A stretch of DNA of 64,000 bases from JAHJQZ01 sp963667595. GTDB lineage: Bacteria > Pseudomonadota > Alphaproteobacteria > Rhizobiales > Devosiaceae. The stretch is from NCBI GenBank assembly GCA_963667595.2, contig CAXXWD010000001.1, positions 372,001-436,000 on the forward strand, written 5' to 3'. The number at the start of each line of letters is the position of its first letter. Within the stretch, counting starts at the first letter, position 1. The notes under the pieces were generated by a model. It saw only the letters and a list, made by a program, of their open reading frames with translations, had not been told where the DNA came from and did not search any database. The translations under genes were made by a program, and so were the position numbers. Of this stretch, positions 1-8,739 are shown piece by piece.

Positions 1-819
1 CATCGGCGAGGCGCCGGACGAGAACAACACGTCGGCAAGCTCGGAATCCGTGGCGTTCGGCGCATCCTCGAAGCAACCGGCATCCTGCATCTCGACAAGC
101 TTGTTGAAGGCCTCGACATAGCCGGGATCGGTGAACAGCTCATCGGTGTCGCGCGACAGATTGTAGTCCGCCGCCGCGTCGGCCTGTCCGATCACGCGCT
201 CGTTGAGCATGGTCATCAGGTGAATGGCCTTCCACCGGCCGGCATTGCCGAGCGGCAGCGGAATGGTGTGCGGGTTGTCCTCACGGACCACCTTGCAGAT
301 GTTGGTCAACTCGTCGAATGTCTTCGGCGGCGTCAGGTTATGTTCGGCGAAGTAGTCAACGTTGTTGTAGAGATAAACCGAAACGGCATCGACCGGCACG
401 CCATAGAGCTTGCCGTCATATCTGAATGCTTCCAGCCAGCCTTCGGACAGCGTGTTCTGGAATCCGTCGTCGGCGGTTCCGAGATCGGTCAGATTAAGCA
501 CCAGACCGTCGGCAACCAGACGGCGGGCGTCCTCACCGGCCCAGTTGAAAAAGACGTCCGGCGGGGCTGACCCGACCAGGGCCACCTGAATGCTGGTCTT
601 GTACTGATCGCCCGGGAAAGTTTCGTGAATGATGTTTACGTCCGGATGCGTCTGTTTGAACGCCTCCGCCGCCTGGGCGATGAATTCCTGGTACCCCGTA
701 TTATTGAGCGTCCACATCTTGATTGTGGAATCCTGGGCCAAAGCCGGCCCTGCAACCCCGGCGACCGATGCCGCCAGAACTGCCACGAGCGGCAGCTTGC
801 TAAAACTACGGTTGGTCAT
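1..819 (-). CDS. Extracellular sugar-binding protein of an ABC transporter (partial, C-terminus outside window)
   Basis: Reading leftward from the ATG at 819, 273 codons stay open to the window edge, so the C-terminal third is missing. The product begins with a Sec signal peptide (basic MTNR start, hydrophobic core, cleavage after ALA-Q). It continues like family 1 extracellular solute-binding proteins, with MWTLNNTGYQEFI near the mature N-terminus and the VALVGSAPPDVFFNW segment typical of carbohydrate binders. A purine-rich Shine-Dalgarno (GGGAGA) precedes the ATG. The gene is divergent from a LacI regulator and shares an operator-bearing intergenic region with it, so LacI control is likely. 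Permeases and ATPase presumably lie left of the window. The sugar cannot be deduced. Confidence 0.9.
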   Translation of the reverse strand, partial: MTNRSFSKLPLVAVLAASVAGVAGPALAQDSTIKMWTLNNTGYQEFIAQAAEAFKQTHPDVNIIHETFPGDQYKTSIQVALVGSAPPDVFFNWAGEDARRLVADGLVLNLTDLGTADDGFQNTLSEGWLEAFRYDGKLYGVPVDAVSVYLYNNVDYFAEHNLTPPKTFDELTNICKVVREDNPHTIPLPLGNAGRWKAIHLMTMLNERVIGQADAAADYNLSRDTDELFTDPGYVEAFNKLVEMQDAGCFEDAPNATDSELADVLFSSGASPM

Positions 820-878
820 GCGTCTCCCTTTCGCGTCTCGGCGTTGTTGTTCACACCGAAGCCTCACCACGGCTCGGT

Positions 879-894
879 ATCGAACCGTTTCGAT
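879..894. promoter_or_regulatory. LacI-family operator (palindrome)
   Basis: ATCGAACCGTTTCGAT is a nearly perfect inverted repeat around a central CG, the hallmark of LacI-family operators. It lies 60 bp upstream of the binding-protein start and faces the adjacent lacI-type gene. The half-site GTTTCGAT recurs next to the regulator start. Confidence 0.75.
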
Positions 895-1022
895 ATTCAA
901 GCATGCACGGTTTTTGAATGACAACATCGAACTGAAGTCGAACAGAACAAAAAACGCCCGAACAAACAGGAAAACGGCTAGAAATTGTGCAGGCTGAGTG
1001 CTAATCGAACACGTGTCACTCA

Positions 1023-1038
1023 GCGCAATCGTTTCGAT
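1023..1038. promoter_or_regulatory. Second, degenerate LacI half-operator at the regulator start
   Basis: The half-site GTTTCGAT at 1031-1038 is identical to the right half of the operator at 879-894. The left half is degenerate. It ends 8 bp before the regulator's ATG, which suggests autorepression. This is inference from sequence identity only. Confidence 0.5.
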
Positions 1039-1046
1039 ATTTGATC

Positions 1047-2057
1047 ATGGCTACAATTCGGGACGTCGCAAAACTCGCTGGCGTTGCTACATCTACCGTC
1101 TCATTGGCCCTCAACGACAAGGGGTCCGTCAGCGCACGCACGCGTGCACGCATCCGCGCTACGGCCGAGCAACTCGGCTACGAGCCGAGCGTGATGGCGC
1201 AAAGTCTGAGGTGGGGACACAACAAGCTCATCGGCCTGGTGCTGGGTGATATCGGCAATCCGTTTTTCGGTCGGCTTCTGCGTAGCGTTGACAGCGTCGT
1301 GGCCGAATCTGACCACATGCTGATCGTCGCCGACACGGCCTCGCATGCCGACCGCGAGGTCAGAACGCTCGATCAGCTCCGGCGCCACAGGGTGGGCGGC
1401 ATCATCATGGCGCCTTTGTCCAATGACGAGGACTTCGCCGTCTACTTAAGGAAGATCGACGTGCCCGTCGTGCTGATCGATCAGTATGTCGATGGGGTCA
1501 AGCTCGACTATGTGTGTTCCGACAACGAACTCGCGACGACCATGCTGACCGAATATCTGGTGCGTCTCGGGCATCGCCGCATCTGCTACCTCGGCGGCCA
1601 GCCCCATTGGTGGACGGCACGGCTGCGGCTTGCCGGTTTTCGCACTGCCATGGCCACGTCGGGCGTTGACATCGATCCGCAACTGGAGGTGGTTGCGGAT
1701 TTTAGCGGCGAACGGGCCTATGACCACGTCACCCGCCTGATGACGCATCCGAACCGCCCAACCGCTATTGTCGCGGCGAGCAATCTGATGGCGCTTGGTG
1801 CGCTGCAGGCAATCAACGATCTTGGCTTCGATTGCCCCGACGACGTCTCACTGACCGGTGTTGACGACGTGCCGTGGGGCGATGTCATCAAGCCGCGCAT
1901 CACCTCTGTCGTCCAACCCGTCGAGGAACTCGCCGAAGTCGCCGCTACCTGGATTCTCGAGCGCATCAACACCCGCGGCGGCGCCACGATTCCGCCGCGC
2001 ACCCATATCGCCATGCCGCGACTGGTCGTCGGCGGTTCTTGCGCCCGCATCCGCTAG
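1047..2057 (+). CDS. LacI-family transcriptional regulator
   Basis: A 336-residue repressor of normal family length. The N-terminal helix-turn-helix reads ATIRDVAKLAGVATSTVS, followed by the hinge helix, and a periplasmic-binding-protein-like effector domain fills the rest (VADTASHADREVRTLDQL, GVDDVPWG near the end). I use the ATG at 1047 because the family starts with ATIxDVA; a TTG two codons upstream is also in frame. It is divergent from the sugar-binding protein, with matching operator half-sites in between. It probably represses that transport operon until a sugar ligand binds. The ligand is unknown. Confidence 0.92.
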   Translation: MATIRDVAKLAGVATSTVSLALNDKGSVSARTRARIRATAEQLGYEPSVMAQSLRWGHNKLIGLVLGDIGNPFFGRLLRSVDSVVAESDHMLIVADTASHADREVRTLDQLRRHRVGGIIMAPLSNDEDFAVYLRKIDVPVVLIDQYVDGVKLDYVCSDNELATTMLTEYLVRLGHRRICYLGGQPHWWTARLRLAGFRTAMATSGVDIDPQLEVVADFSGERAYDHVTRLMTHPNRPTAIVAASNLMALGALQAINDLGFDCPDDVSLTGVDDVPWGDVIKPRITSVVQPVEELAEVAATWILERINTRGGATIPPRTHIAMPRLVVGGSCARIR

Positions 2058-2083
2058 ACCAGACTTCCAAGGCGCGGCGACCT

Positions 2084-3529
2084 TCATCTTTGCGTCTCAT
2101 ATCGAGCCGAAACGATGGCCTTCGGCACAAATTCGAAATCCTTGTCCCAGGGATAAACGGGCCTCCTTCGACGCCTACAGCCGAGCCGTTCGATATATTG
2201 GTCGACGGCGCCGGCAGACAGAATGAGAAGGCTTCGTTTCGCGATCGGGGCAAGTTCCGGCGAAAGATAACCGGATTTGACGGCAACGATTTTCGCCCTC
2301 AGCGGATCGAGGCCGAGGCTGGTGAAGTCGGAGATGTTGTGGAAGGCGCGCCGTCTTGCGTGAACGACGACCGTCACGCCGCCAATGCCGAGAATGGCCT
2401 GGCGTTCCGCGTCGTCGTCGACCTCCGAAAGGAATTTGACCTCGAAGCGTTCCGAAAAGGGCGTGCTGGCCTGCGGATCGAGCGAGGCGCCGATGCGTAT
2501 CTGGATCATCGCACCGACGCCGGCCCGATAGGCCGCATCGGTCGCTTCCGCATCGAAGACGCCGGCGACAATCGCATCCCGCGCGCCCGCCGCAACGAGG
2601 GCCTCCAGCAGTTCGGCCCTGTCACCGACCCCGCCGGCGGTCGGGTTGTCACCGGAATCTGCGAGAATGACCGGTCCATCCGTCTCGGCGACCGCGATGG
2701 CGACGCACTCTGCGATCGAACCTGTTTCCGGCCCGAAGGCGAAAACGTCGCGTGCTTCCCAGTATTTGCGCGCCAGCAATTCCGCCGTGCGCATCAATTG
2801 CACCTGATCTGTTCCTGTGAGCACGGCAGCAGCTGTCGCCCGCGGTTCGTCAGCCCATACATAGCCGACATTCAGAGAGGCATCCCAGATGCCGTCCGTT
2901 CTGTCGATGTCCGGCAACAGCGCGTAAAGGCCCTTTGCCGGTTCGTCTACTGTACTGGTCTTCTCGCCGGGCAGAACCACGGGGACAGGCGCCCAAACGA
3001 CATGTGGACGTGTTCCGGTTGCCAGCGCCTGTACGAGCATGGAAACGGCGCGCCGCATGGTTTCCTCGACGTCAACATGCGGCGCCGTGCGGTAGGTCGA
3101 ATAGCAATCGAGACAGTCGATAATGGGTTGGGACAGGTTTCCGTGCAGGTCGTAACTCGCCGAAATCACGCAATCCGGCCCGACCACGTCGCGCGCAGCT
3201 GATATCCAGTCGCCTTCCGCATCTTCCATTCCTTCGACGCTCATCGCGCCGTGCATGGCGAGATAAAGTCCATCGAGCGGACCGCAGGCCTTCAGTCGCG
3301 CCAGAAAGTCGACCTTGAACGTATCATAGGTCTCCCGCGCGACCGGGCCGCCAGGCACGGCTCGGGCATGAAAGGTTGGCAGGAACGTTGCGTCGTACTG
3401 CCTGAGAAAGGCGAAATAAGGCGCCTCGGTCAATGCGTCACCGCGCACGACCCGAAAGTCGGCCTCGCGGCTCGGAACCGGATTGTAGGTGCTGCATTCG
3501 ATGTGAATGCCACCGACGGCGATGCGCAT
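2084..3529 (-). CDS. M81-family metallopeptidase (MlrC / microcystinase C-like)
   Basis: A 481-residue protein starting MRIAVGGIHIECSTYNP, the usual opening of the M81/DUF1485 (MlrC) family. It has the conserved segments YLAMHGAM (near residue 90) and ASYDLHGNLS (near 125), with His residues likely to bind zinc, and LADSGDNPTAGGVGD mid-protein. The founding member cleaves linear microcystin, but most homologues sit in sugar or amino-acid operons with unknown substrates. An AAGGA ribosome site precedes the ATG. It is 50 bp downstream of fuculokinase on the same strand, so it is probably the last gene of the fucR-fucK-mlrC transcript. It is convergent with the LacI gene. Confidence 0.88.
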   Translation of the reverse strand: MRIAVGGIHIECSTYNPVPSREADFRVVRGDALTEAPYFAFLRQYDATFLPTFHARAVPGGPVARETYDTFKVDFLARLKACGPLDGLYLAMHGAMSVEGMEDAEGDWISAARDVVGPDCVISASYDLHGNLSQPIIDCLDCYSTYRTAPHVDVEETMRRAVSMLVQALATGTRPHVVWAPVPVVLPGEKTSTVDEPAKGLYALLPDIDRTDGIWDASLNVGYVWADEPRATAAAVLTGTDQVQLMRTAELLARKYWEARDVFAFGPETGSIAECVAIAVAETDGPVILADSGDNPTAGGVGDRAELLEALVAAGARDAIVAGVFDAEATDAAYRAGVGAMIQIRIGASLDPQASTPFSERFEVKFLSEVDDDAERQAILGIGGVTVVVHARRRAFHNISDFTSLGLDPLRAKIVAVKSGYLSPELAPIAKRSLLILSAGAVDQYIERLGCRRRRRPVYPWDKDFEFVPKAIVSARYETQR

Positions 3530-3578
3530 GGGCGAGATCCTTTTCGTAAGGGGTGCGCTCAGAGGGCGTGCTTCCGGA

Positions 3579-4988
3579 TCATTCCGATGCCCTCGGGACC
3601 ACTGTGGAGTAACTCAGGTTGAACGCGGCGCGTGCGTCGTCCGCGGATCGGTAGAGGCCGGCGCCCTGCATGGCGAACATGGCGGCGCCAAGGACGGTCG
3701 TTTCCACTTCATCGAGTGTGCGGATCGGAATCCCGAGCGCGTCGGCCTTCATTTGCGTCCATAAGGGATTGCGGGCGCCACCGCCCACCAGCGTCAGCGC
3801 CTCCGCCGTGAAACCGCCAACACTCTCAAGAACGGACAGGCCGGCTTTCAGTCGCGCGACAAGCCCTTCGAGGACGGCGCGGAAGATTGCGCCGCGCCCC
3901 ACATCCAGCGACAAGCCGGCGATGCTGCCGCCACACCCGAGAAAATCCGGATCGACGGTAACGCCAAGCGGGTTGGGTCCGGCGGCCTCAGCCTCATCGA
4001 TCATTGTTCGATAGCGTTCCGGCCCGGAAACCTCCCCGAACATGATCCGCCCGACCCATTCAACAACGGCCGAAGCGAGATATTGGATTCCGGGATTGTA
4101 TGCCCCCTTGCGCACGTCCCATTCGCAGGTGAAGGCGGCGTCGGATACCCCTATTTGCCTCAGGTCGATACCGTCGCTGCGCGCCATAAGGATCTCCCAC
4201 GTGCCCGAAGACAGGACCGGGCGGTTTGGCATGGCGCCTGCGCCGAAAATGGCGAACTGGGTGTCATGACCGGCCGAGATGACCGGCACGCCCGGGCGAA
4301 GCCCGAACGCTTGGGCAGCGTCCGGCAGCAGTGGACCGATTACATCCCCGGGGAACACCGTCTCGGCGAATAAAGACCGGCTCACCTGCAGCGCATCGAG
4401 AATTTTGTCACTGAACGTCTGCGACTGGAGATCGGCCATCTGGGACGTGCCGATCATGGTCGCGTCGTTGGTCATTCGACCGGTCAGGTGATGCGTGATG
4501 AGCGAACTGATGAACAGGAAATGCCGGGCCGCGTCGAGACTCTCGGGACGGTTCTCGCGGAACCAGATGAACTTGTTGAGGGTGTTGAAGGCGAAATGCC
4601 CGACGCCGGTCAGCCGCACGACTTCGTCGGGATCGATATAGCGCCCCATATGCTGTTGCGCATCCTGCGTGCGGGGACACTTCCAGCTGATGACCGGGCT
4701 GAGCGGTGTGCCTTCGGCACCGATCAGGGTGCCGTCGACGCCAAAGGTTGTCACCGTGACGGCGTGCACGCGCCGCGCGTCGATCTTGGCGCTCACCTGC
4801 AGGGCGCAACGCCCGAGTTTTTCCAGGATCGTGTCGAGCGGCCAGTCGTGCCAGTTGGGATGACCTGTGACGGAAACCGTTGCGTTCGGCTCGGATGCGC
4901 GCGCGATCACCTTGCCGTCAGTATCAACCGCGATCGCTCTCAGATTTGTGGCGCCGCAGTCAAGAACGAGGACGACGGGCTCAGCCAT
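3579..4988 (-). CDS. fucK: L-fuculokinase (FGGY family)
   Basis: Phosphorylates L-fuculose to L-fuculose-1-phosphate in the cytoplasm. The product has the FGGY-kinase phosphate-binding opening VLDCGATNLRAIAV. It also has long stretches I recognise from E. coli FucK: VTTFGVDGTLIG, ISWKCPRT, LFISSLITHHLTG, ISAGHDTQFAIFGAGA, SSGTWEILM, and the C-terminal GGGARNPLW nucleotide motif. At about 470 residues it matches the family. The ATG at 4988 overlaps the end of the upstream DeoR gene by 8 bp, indicating translational coupling; a GTG three codons earlier is possible. It works with the aldolase and isomerase encoded divergently. Confidence 0.93.
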   Translation of the reverse strand: MAEPVVLVLDCGATNLRAIAVDTDGKVIARASEPNATVSVTGHPNWHDWPLDTILEKLGRCALQVSAKIDARRVHAVTVTTFGVDGTLIGAEGTPLSPVISWKCPRTQDAQQHMGRYIDPDEVVRLTGVGHFAFNTLNKFIWFRENRPESLDAARHFLFISSLITHHLTGRMTNDATMIGTSQMADLQSQTFSDKILDALQVSRSLFAETVFPGDVIGPLLPDAAQAFGLRPGVPVISAGHDTQFAIFGAGAMPNRPVLSSGTWEILMARSDGIDLRQIGVSDAAFTCEWDVRKGAYNPGIQYLASAVVEWVGRIMFGEVSGPERYRTMIDEAEAAGPNPLGVTVDPDFLGCGGSIAGLSLDVGRGAIFRAVLEGLVARLKAGLSVLESVGGFTAEALTLVGGGARNPLWTQMKADALGIPIRTLDEVETTVLGAAMFAMQGAGLYRSADDARAAFNLSYSTVVPRASE

Positions 4989-5766
4989 TATTGTCACCGG
5001 ACACGAGGTCGCTCATGCGCGACGACTCCGTTCGGGTGCCGGGAAGGCGATGCACGTCGCCAATCACCTTGTCCTCGGTAATGATGCAATGAATGCGGTC
5101 AGCCGGAGCGAGCAGGGAAAAGGCCGTGCGGTTGAACTTGCTGGTGTCGCACAAAAGCACGTTGCTGCGGCTGTTGCGCAGCATTGCCTTTTTGACGCTC
5201 GCATTGATCTCGTTGCTGTCCCAGGCGCCGACCTCCGGCTGGAAGGCAAGACTCGAGAAGAAACAGATGTCGGCGCGGAACTCGAGCACATTGTTGACGG
5301 CGATGGCGCCGACGAACGCGCCGTACTTCTCAGAATACTCGCCGCCAATCGAAATCACCCTGATGTTCGGCTTGCATACAAGATCGAAGACCGTCTTCAC
5401 GAGATTGGTGATAACCGTGATCTCGATATCGGGCAGTTCCTGCGCCAGATACAAAGAGCTCGAACTGTGATCGAGCATCAAAACGTCTCCGGGCAGAACC
5501 ATGGCTGCCGCCTGGCTGGCGATCCGCTGTTTGGCCGCGGCATTCGCCTGCTCGCGCGAGCTCAGGGCGAGCGAAGCTCCATACCCGTCGGCGATCGAGC
5601 TGGCGCCACCATGAGTGCGCTGAAGATAGCCGGCATCCTCAAGCGCGCGCAGATCGCGCCGTATGGTGCCGACTGCCACGTTGAACTGCGCCGCCAGTTC
5701 TGCGACGCCGACCGATCCGAGGTGATCGACGCGATTGACGATGTCTCGCAAGCGTCCGGCCAGCAT
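4981..5766 (-). CDS. DeoR/GlpR-family transcriptional regulator of the fucose genes
   Basis: A 261-residue regulator with an N-terminal DeoR helix-turn-helix (VGVAELAAQFNVAVGTIRRD, then the THGG turn) and a C-terminal sugar-phosphate sensing domain of ISOCOT fold (MLDHSSSSLYLAQ, SIGGEYSE, CDTSKFNRTAF). I prefer the ATG at 5766, preceded by GAGGGA; the frame extends 13 codons further upstream over the putative operator repeats. It is first in a leftward operon with fuculokinase and divergent from the aldolase. It likely controls both transcripts in response to a fucose-pathway intermediate, analogous in role to E. coli FucR. Confidence 0.9.
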   Translation of the reverse strand: MLAGRLRDIVNRVDHLGSVGVAELAAQFNVAVGTIRRDLRALEDAGYLQRTHGGASSIADGYGASLALSSREQANAAAKQRIASQAAAMVLPGDVLMLDHSSSSLYLAQELPDIEITVITNLVKTVFDLVCKPNIRVISIGGEYSEKYGAFVGAIAVNNVLEFRADICFFSSLAFQPEVGAWDSNEINASVKKAMLRNSRSNVLLCDTSKFNRTAFSLLAPADRIHCIITEDKVIGDVHRLPGTRTESSRMSDLVSGDNNG

Positions 5767-5777
5767 TGCTCCCTCAC

Positions 5778-5973
5778 AAAACGAACCAAAACGAACATTC
5801 AACATTAGGCAGATCTGATCGGGCGTTCAAGGCGCCGAGGCTATTTAGGCAGATAATTCCCTCAACTTGTTGTAATTATGCGGTTTTCCGATGAATCTTG
5901 GTGGAATGGCCAACGACCCCTCGCGAAAATGCGGCTTGTCGCCCTTTGTGAAGAATGATAAATCGATCACAAA
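5778..5973. promoter_or_regulatory. Divergent fucose promoter region with candidate DeoR sites
   Basis: Two copies of AAAACGAAC in direct repeat with a 10-bp period lie at 5778-5786 and 5788-5796, just before the regulator start. On the other side an inverted pair, TTTGTGA (5945-5951) and TCACAAA (5967-5973), is followed by a repeated CGATCACA. Spaced repeats of this kind are usual for DeoR-family binding. Assignment to the adjacent regulator is inference. Confidence 0.45.
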
Positions 5974-6039
5974 CGATCACATATGATACCGTCAGCGTCC
6001 AAACGCCTCGGTGATCGTTCAGGGATCAGGAGCACAGTA

Positions 6040-6690
6040 TTGAGTAAATCGGACGTTTTGCGTGAGAGAGTCGTGCAGGCATGCCGGGACATGAACTCCC
6101 TCGGACTTAATCAAGGGACGGCAGGAAACATTAGCGTGCGCCAGCCGGGCGGCATGTTGATCACGCCTTCGGGGATCGCCTATGAGCAAATGTCGCCTGA
6201 CGATCTGGTTTTTGTCAGTGATGACGGCATCTACGACAACAGCGCTGTGCCATCGAGCGAATGGCGCTTCCATCTCGCCAGCTATCGGGCGCGCCCCGAC
6301 GCAGAGGCCGTCGTGCACAACCATGCGATCAACGCGACGACGATTGCCATTCTCAACAAGCCCATCCCGGCCATCCACTACATGGTTGCCGTGGCCGGGG
6401 GACATGACATTCCCGTCGTCGACTATGCGACCTACGGGACCAAGGAACTGTCCGATCTCGTCGAAGCCGGGCTCAAGGACCGGCTGGCGATCCTGTTGCG
6501 CCATCACGGCATGATTGCCACGGGGCCGACGCTGGCAAAGGCGATGTGGCTTGCCGTCGAGGTTGAGGCGCTGGCCAGAATGTACGTGAACCTGCTGCAG
6601 ATCACCGATACGCCGCCCTGTCTCTCAAGGGCGCAGATCGACGCCGTTCTCGAAAAGATCGAGACCTACGGACTACGGGAAACAGAATAA
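6040..6690 (+). CDS. fucA: L-fuculose-phosphate aldolase (class II aldolase)
   Basis: Cleaves L-fuculose-1-phosphate to DHAP and L-lactaldehyde. The sequence tracks E. coli FucA almost end to end: LGLNQGTAGNISVR, GMLITPSGI, PSSEWRFH, VVHNHA (zinc-binding His pair), IPAIHYM, and the second histidine pair in LRHHGMIA. A TTG at 6040 with CAGGAG seven bases upstream gives 216 residues, about the length of E. coli FucA; the first in-frame ATG at 5983 would add 19 unconserved residues. It is divergent from the DeoR-fucK operon and 37 bp upstream of the isomerase-like gene. Confidence 0.95.
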   Translation: MSKSDVLRERVVQACRDMNSLGLNQGTAGNISVRQPGGMLITPSGIAYEQMSPDDLVFVSDDGIYDNSAVPSSEWRFHLASYRARPDAEAVVHNHAINATTIAILNKPIPAIHYMVAVAGGHDIPVVDYATYGTKELSDLVEAGLKDRLAILLRHHGMIATGPTLAKAMWLAVEVEALARMYVNLLQITDTPPCLSRAQIDAVLEKIETYGLRETE

Positions 6691-6727
6691 GCGCGCGACG
6701 ACAACGCGCATTGAAGGGAGATTGAGG

Positions 6728-8338
6728 ATGACTGTCATCGGAACCGACGTGCTGCTGTTTGCCAACGGCGACCTGCGGCTGAGTGCAAACCAGAACTGCT
6801 GGCCGGCGCAGGCGGCGCTTGAGCAAGGTTTGGCGGAGGCGTTCGCCGCCGAAGGCCGCCAGCTCGTTCGCGCCCATCCGTTCAAGCCCGAAGTGGGGCA
6901 CGGTTTCCTCGCCTCGCAGCGCGAGGGTCTTGACGCCTTCAAGGATATCGATCCCGATCAGCCGATCGTCGTTGCCGAAGCGGTCTGGCAGTATTCGCAT
7001 CACATCCTGCCCGGCCTGATGTCGCATCGCGGACCGATCCTGACGGTCGCTAACTGGTCGGGCGAATGGCCAGGCCTTGTGGGCATGCTCAATCTCAACG
7101 GCTCACTGACCAAGGCGGGGCGTTCCTATTCGACCTTGTGGAGCGTTGATTTCACAGACGATTTCTTCAAGTCCGGCCTGCGTCAATGGCTTGAGACCGG
7201 CATAGTCCCCCACGACGAGTCGCATGTCAGGCCTTTGTCGTCGGAAACAGTGCCTGCCGACATCGAAGAGGTTGCGCAAACGATCGCCGAGGACATCATC
7301 AAGCGCAAGGTGATCATGGGTGTTTTCGACGAGGGCTGCATGGGCATGTACAACGCCATCCTGCCAGACGACCTCGCTGCAAAGGCCGGCTTTTTCAAGG
7401 AACGTCTATCCCAATCGACACTCTATCATGCGACGCTTGAGGTCGCGGACGAAGAAGCCGACGCCGTCCTCGCCTGGCTCAAGAAAAAAGGCGTCGATTT
7501 TCATTTCGGAACAGATGAAGCAAGTGAACTGACCGAGGCTCAGGTTCTCTTGCAGTGCAAGATGTACATCGCTGCGGCGCGCCTGTCCGAGGAGTTCGGG
7601 TGTGATACGATCGGCATTCAGTACCAGCAGGGGCTCAAGGACCTGCTGCCGGCATCCGACCTCGCGGAGGGCATGCTCAACAATGTCGATCGCCCGGCGG
7701 TCATTGGCAAGGCCGGCACCCCGATCAGGGATGGCGATGCCATCCCGCATTTCAACGAGGTCGACGAGTGCGCCGGCATGGATGCCGTCTTGACCAATCG
7801 CGTCAATAGCGCCCTGGGCGAACCGGTCGAGACGACCCTTCACGATCTGAGATGGGGAGACGAGGATCTCTCGGGCACGGTCGAGGATTTCGTCTGGGTC
7901 TTTGAAATCTCCGGCGCGGCGCCGCCGGCGCATTACGTCGGCGGGTGGGCTGGCGCGAGTTCGATGCGCCAGCCGCCGATGTATTTCGGGCTCGGAGGTG
8001 GCTCGCTTCGCGGAGTGTCGAAGCCCGGAGAGATCGTCTGGTCGCGCATCTTCATCGCCGACAACGCCCTCCACATGGACATCGGCCGCGGCCATGTCGT
8101 TGCGCTGCCCGAGGCGGAGACCGAACGCCGCCTGAGGGCAACGACTTACGAGTGGCCGATCATGCATGTCGTCACGCATGGCGTCAGTCGCGACCAAATG
8201 ATGGGCCGGCACAAGGCCAATCACATCCAGGTCGCCTACGCGAATTCCGCAGATGATGCGCTCAAGGCCTTGCTCGCCAAGGCGGCCCTTGCCGACAAGC
8301 TCGGACTTATCGTGCATTTATGCGGCGAGATTAGCTAA
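6728..8338 (+). CDS. L-fucose isomerase-like protein (FucI/AraA-type superfamily)
   Basis: A 536-residue protein, the only candidate here for converting L-fucose to L-fuculose. The C-terminal segment HVVTHGVSRDQMMGRHKANHIQ resembles the closing helix-loop region of fucose/arabinose isomerases, and the central GYxxQxGL-like part (GIQYQQGLKDLLPASD) carries acidic residues that could bind Mn. The N-terminal half (LLFANGDLRLSANQNCWPAQ) is unlike E. coli FucI, so this is a distant branch. The ATG at 6728 follows AGGGAG. Position directly after fucA supports a role in fucose or a related 6-deoxysugar. Residue-level catalysis is not proven from sequence. Confidence 0.78.
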   Translation: MTVIGTDVLLFANGDLRLSANQNCWPAQAALEQGLAEAFAAEGRQLVRAHPFKPEVGHGFLASQREGLDAFKDIDPDQPIVVAEAVWQYSHHILPGLMSHRGPILTVANWSGEWPGLVGMLNLNGSLTKAGRSYSTLWSVDFTDDFFKSGLRQWLETGIVPHDESHVRPLSSETVPADIEEVAQTIAEDIIKRKVIMGVFDEGCMGMYNAILPDDLAAKAGFFKERLSQSTLYHATLEVADEEADAVLAWLKKKGVDFHFGTDEASELTEAQVLLQCKMYIAAARLSEEFGCDTIGIQYQQGLKDLLPASDLAEGMLNNVDRPAVIGKAGTPIRDGDAIPHFNEVDECAGMDAVLTNRVNSALGEPVETTLHDLRWGDEDLSGTVEDFVWVFEISGAAPPAHYVGGWAGASSMRQPPMYFGLGGGSLRGVSKPGEIVWSRIFIADNALHMDIGRGHVVALPEAETERRLRATTYEWPIMHVVTHGVSRDQMMGRHKANHIQVAYANSADDALKALLAKAALADKLGLIVHLCGEIS

Positions 8339-8350
8339 GACGCAAACTCA

Positions 8351-8720
8351 TCAAGGGTTTGGCGCGCGGCTTGACGAAAAGCTCATCTTAAGTCCGAACG
8401 AGCCACCGAACGTGGTCTGATCGGCCCGACCGATTGAGCCGACGAAGCCGCGCGCGTTGAAGCTGACCGCGTCACTCTGTTGTGACTCGATGCCGGCACC
8501 GATTTCCAGAGTGAACGGACTCGAAGTTGCGTTCATCAGGCTGTCGTCGACGAGAACGGCATTGAGCTTGCCATCCGCGAACACGCTGCCATTGATGGCT
8601 GGCAAGTCCTTTTTGATCTTCGTCGAAATCTGTGCCTTGCTGAAGGCGTTTGTGTTCTCGCCTTGCGGCACATTGGTCGAATCCGTCGAGGCATGGCGGG
8701 TGTTGAGCGAACCCGCCCGA
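8351..8720 (-). pseudogene. C-terminal fragment of an autotransporter-type outer-membrane beta-barrel
   Basis: On the minus strand about 115 residues read like the end of an autotransporter barrel: alternating hydrophobic and polar strands (FTLEIGAGIESQQSDAVSFN, then a GGSFGLKMSF strand close to the terminus). No passenger domain or start is present upstream. The sequence runs directly into a truncated ABC permease on the opposite strand near 8720-8740. I read it as a relic left by a deletion or rearrangement. The exact 5' break is uncertain. Confidence 0.55.
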
Positions 8721-8739
8721 TCTCTTTCACCATCGATAG

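Noticed and set aside
1874..3202. 442-codon open frame on the plus strand
   Set aside because: It is antisense to the MlrC gene, has the low-complexity Arg-rich composition of GC-rich shadow frames, and has no domain.
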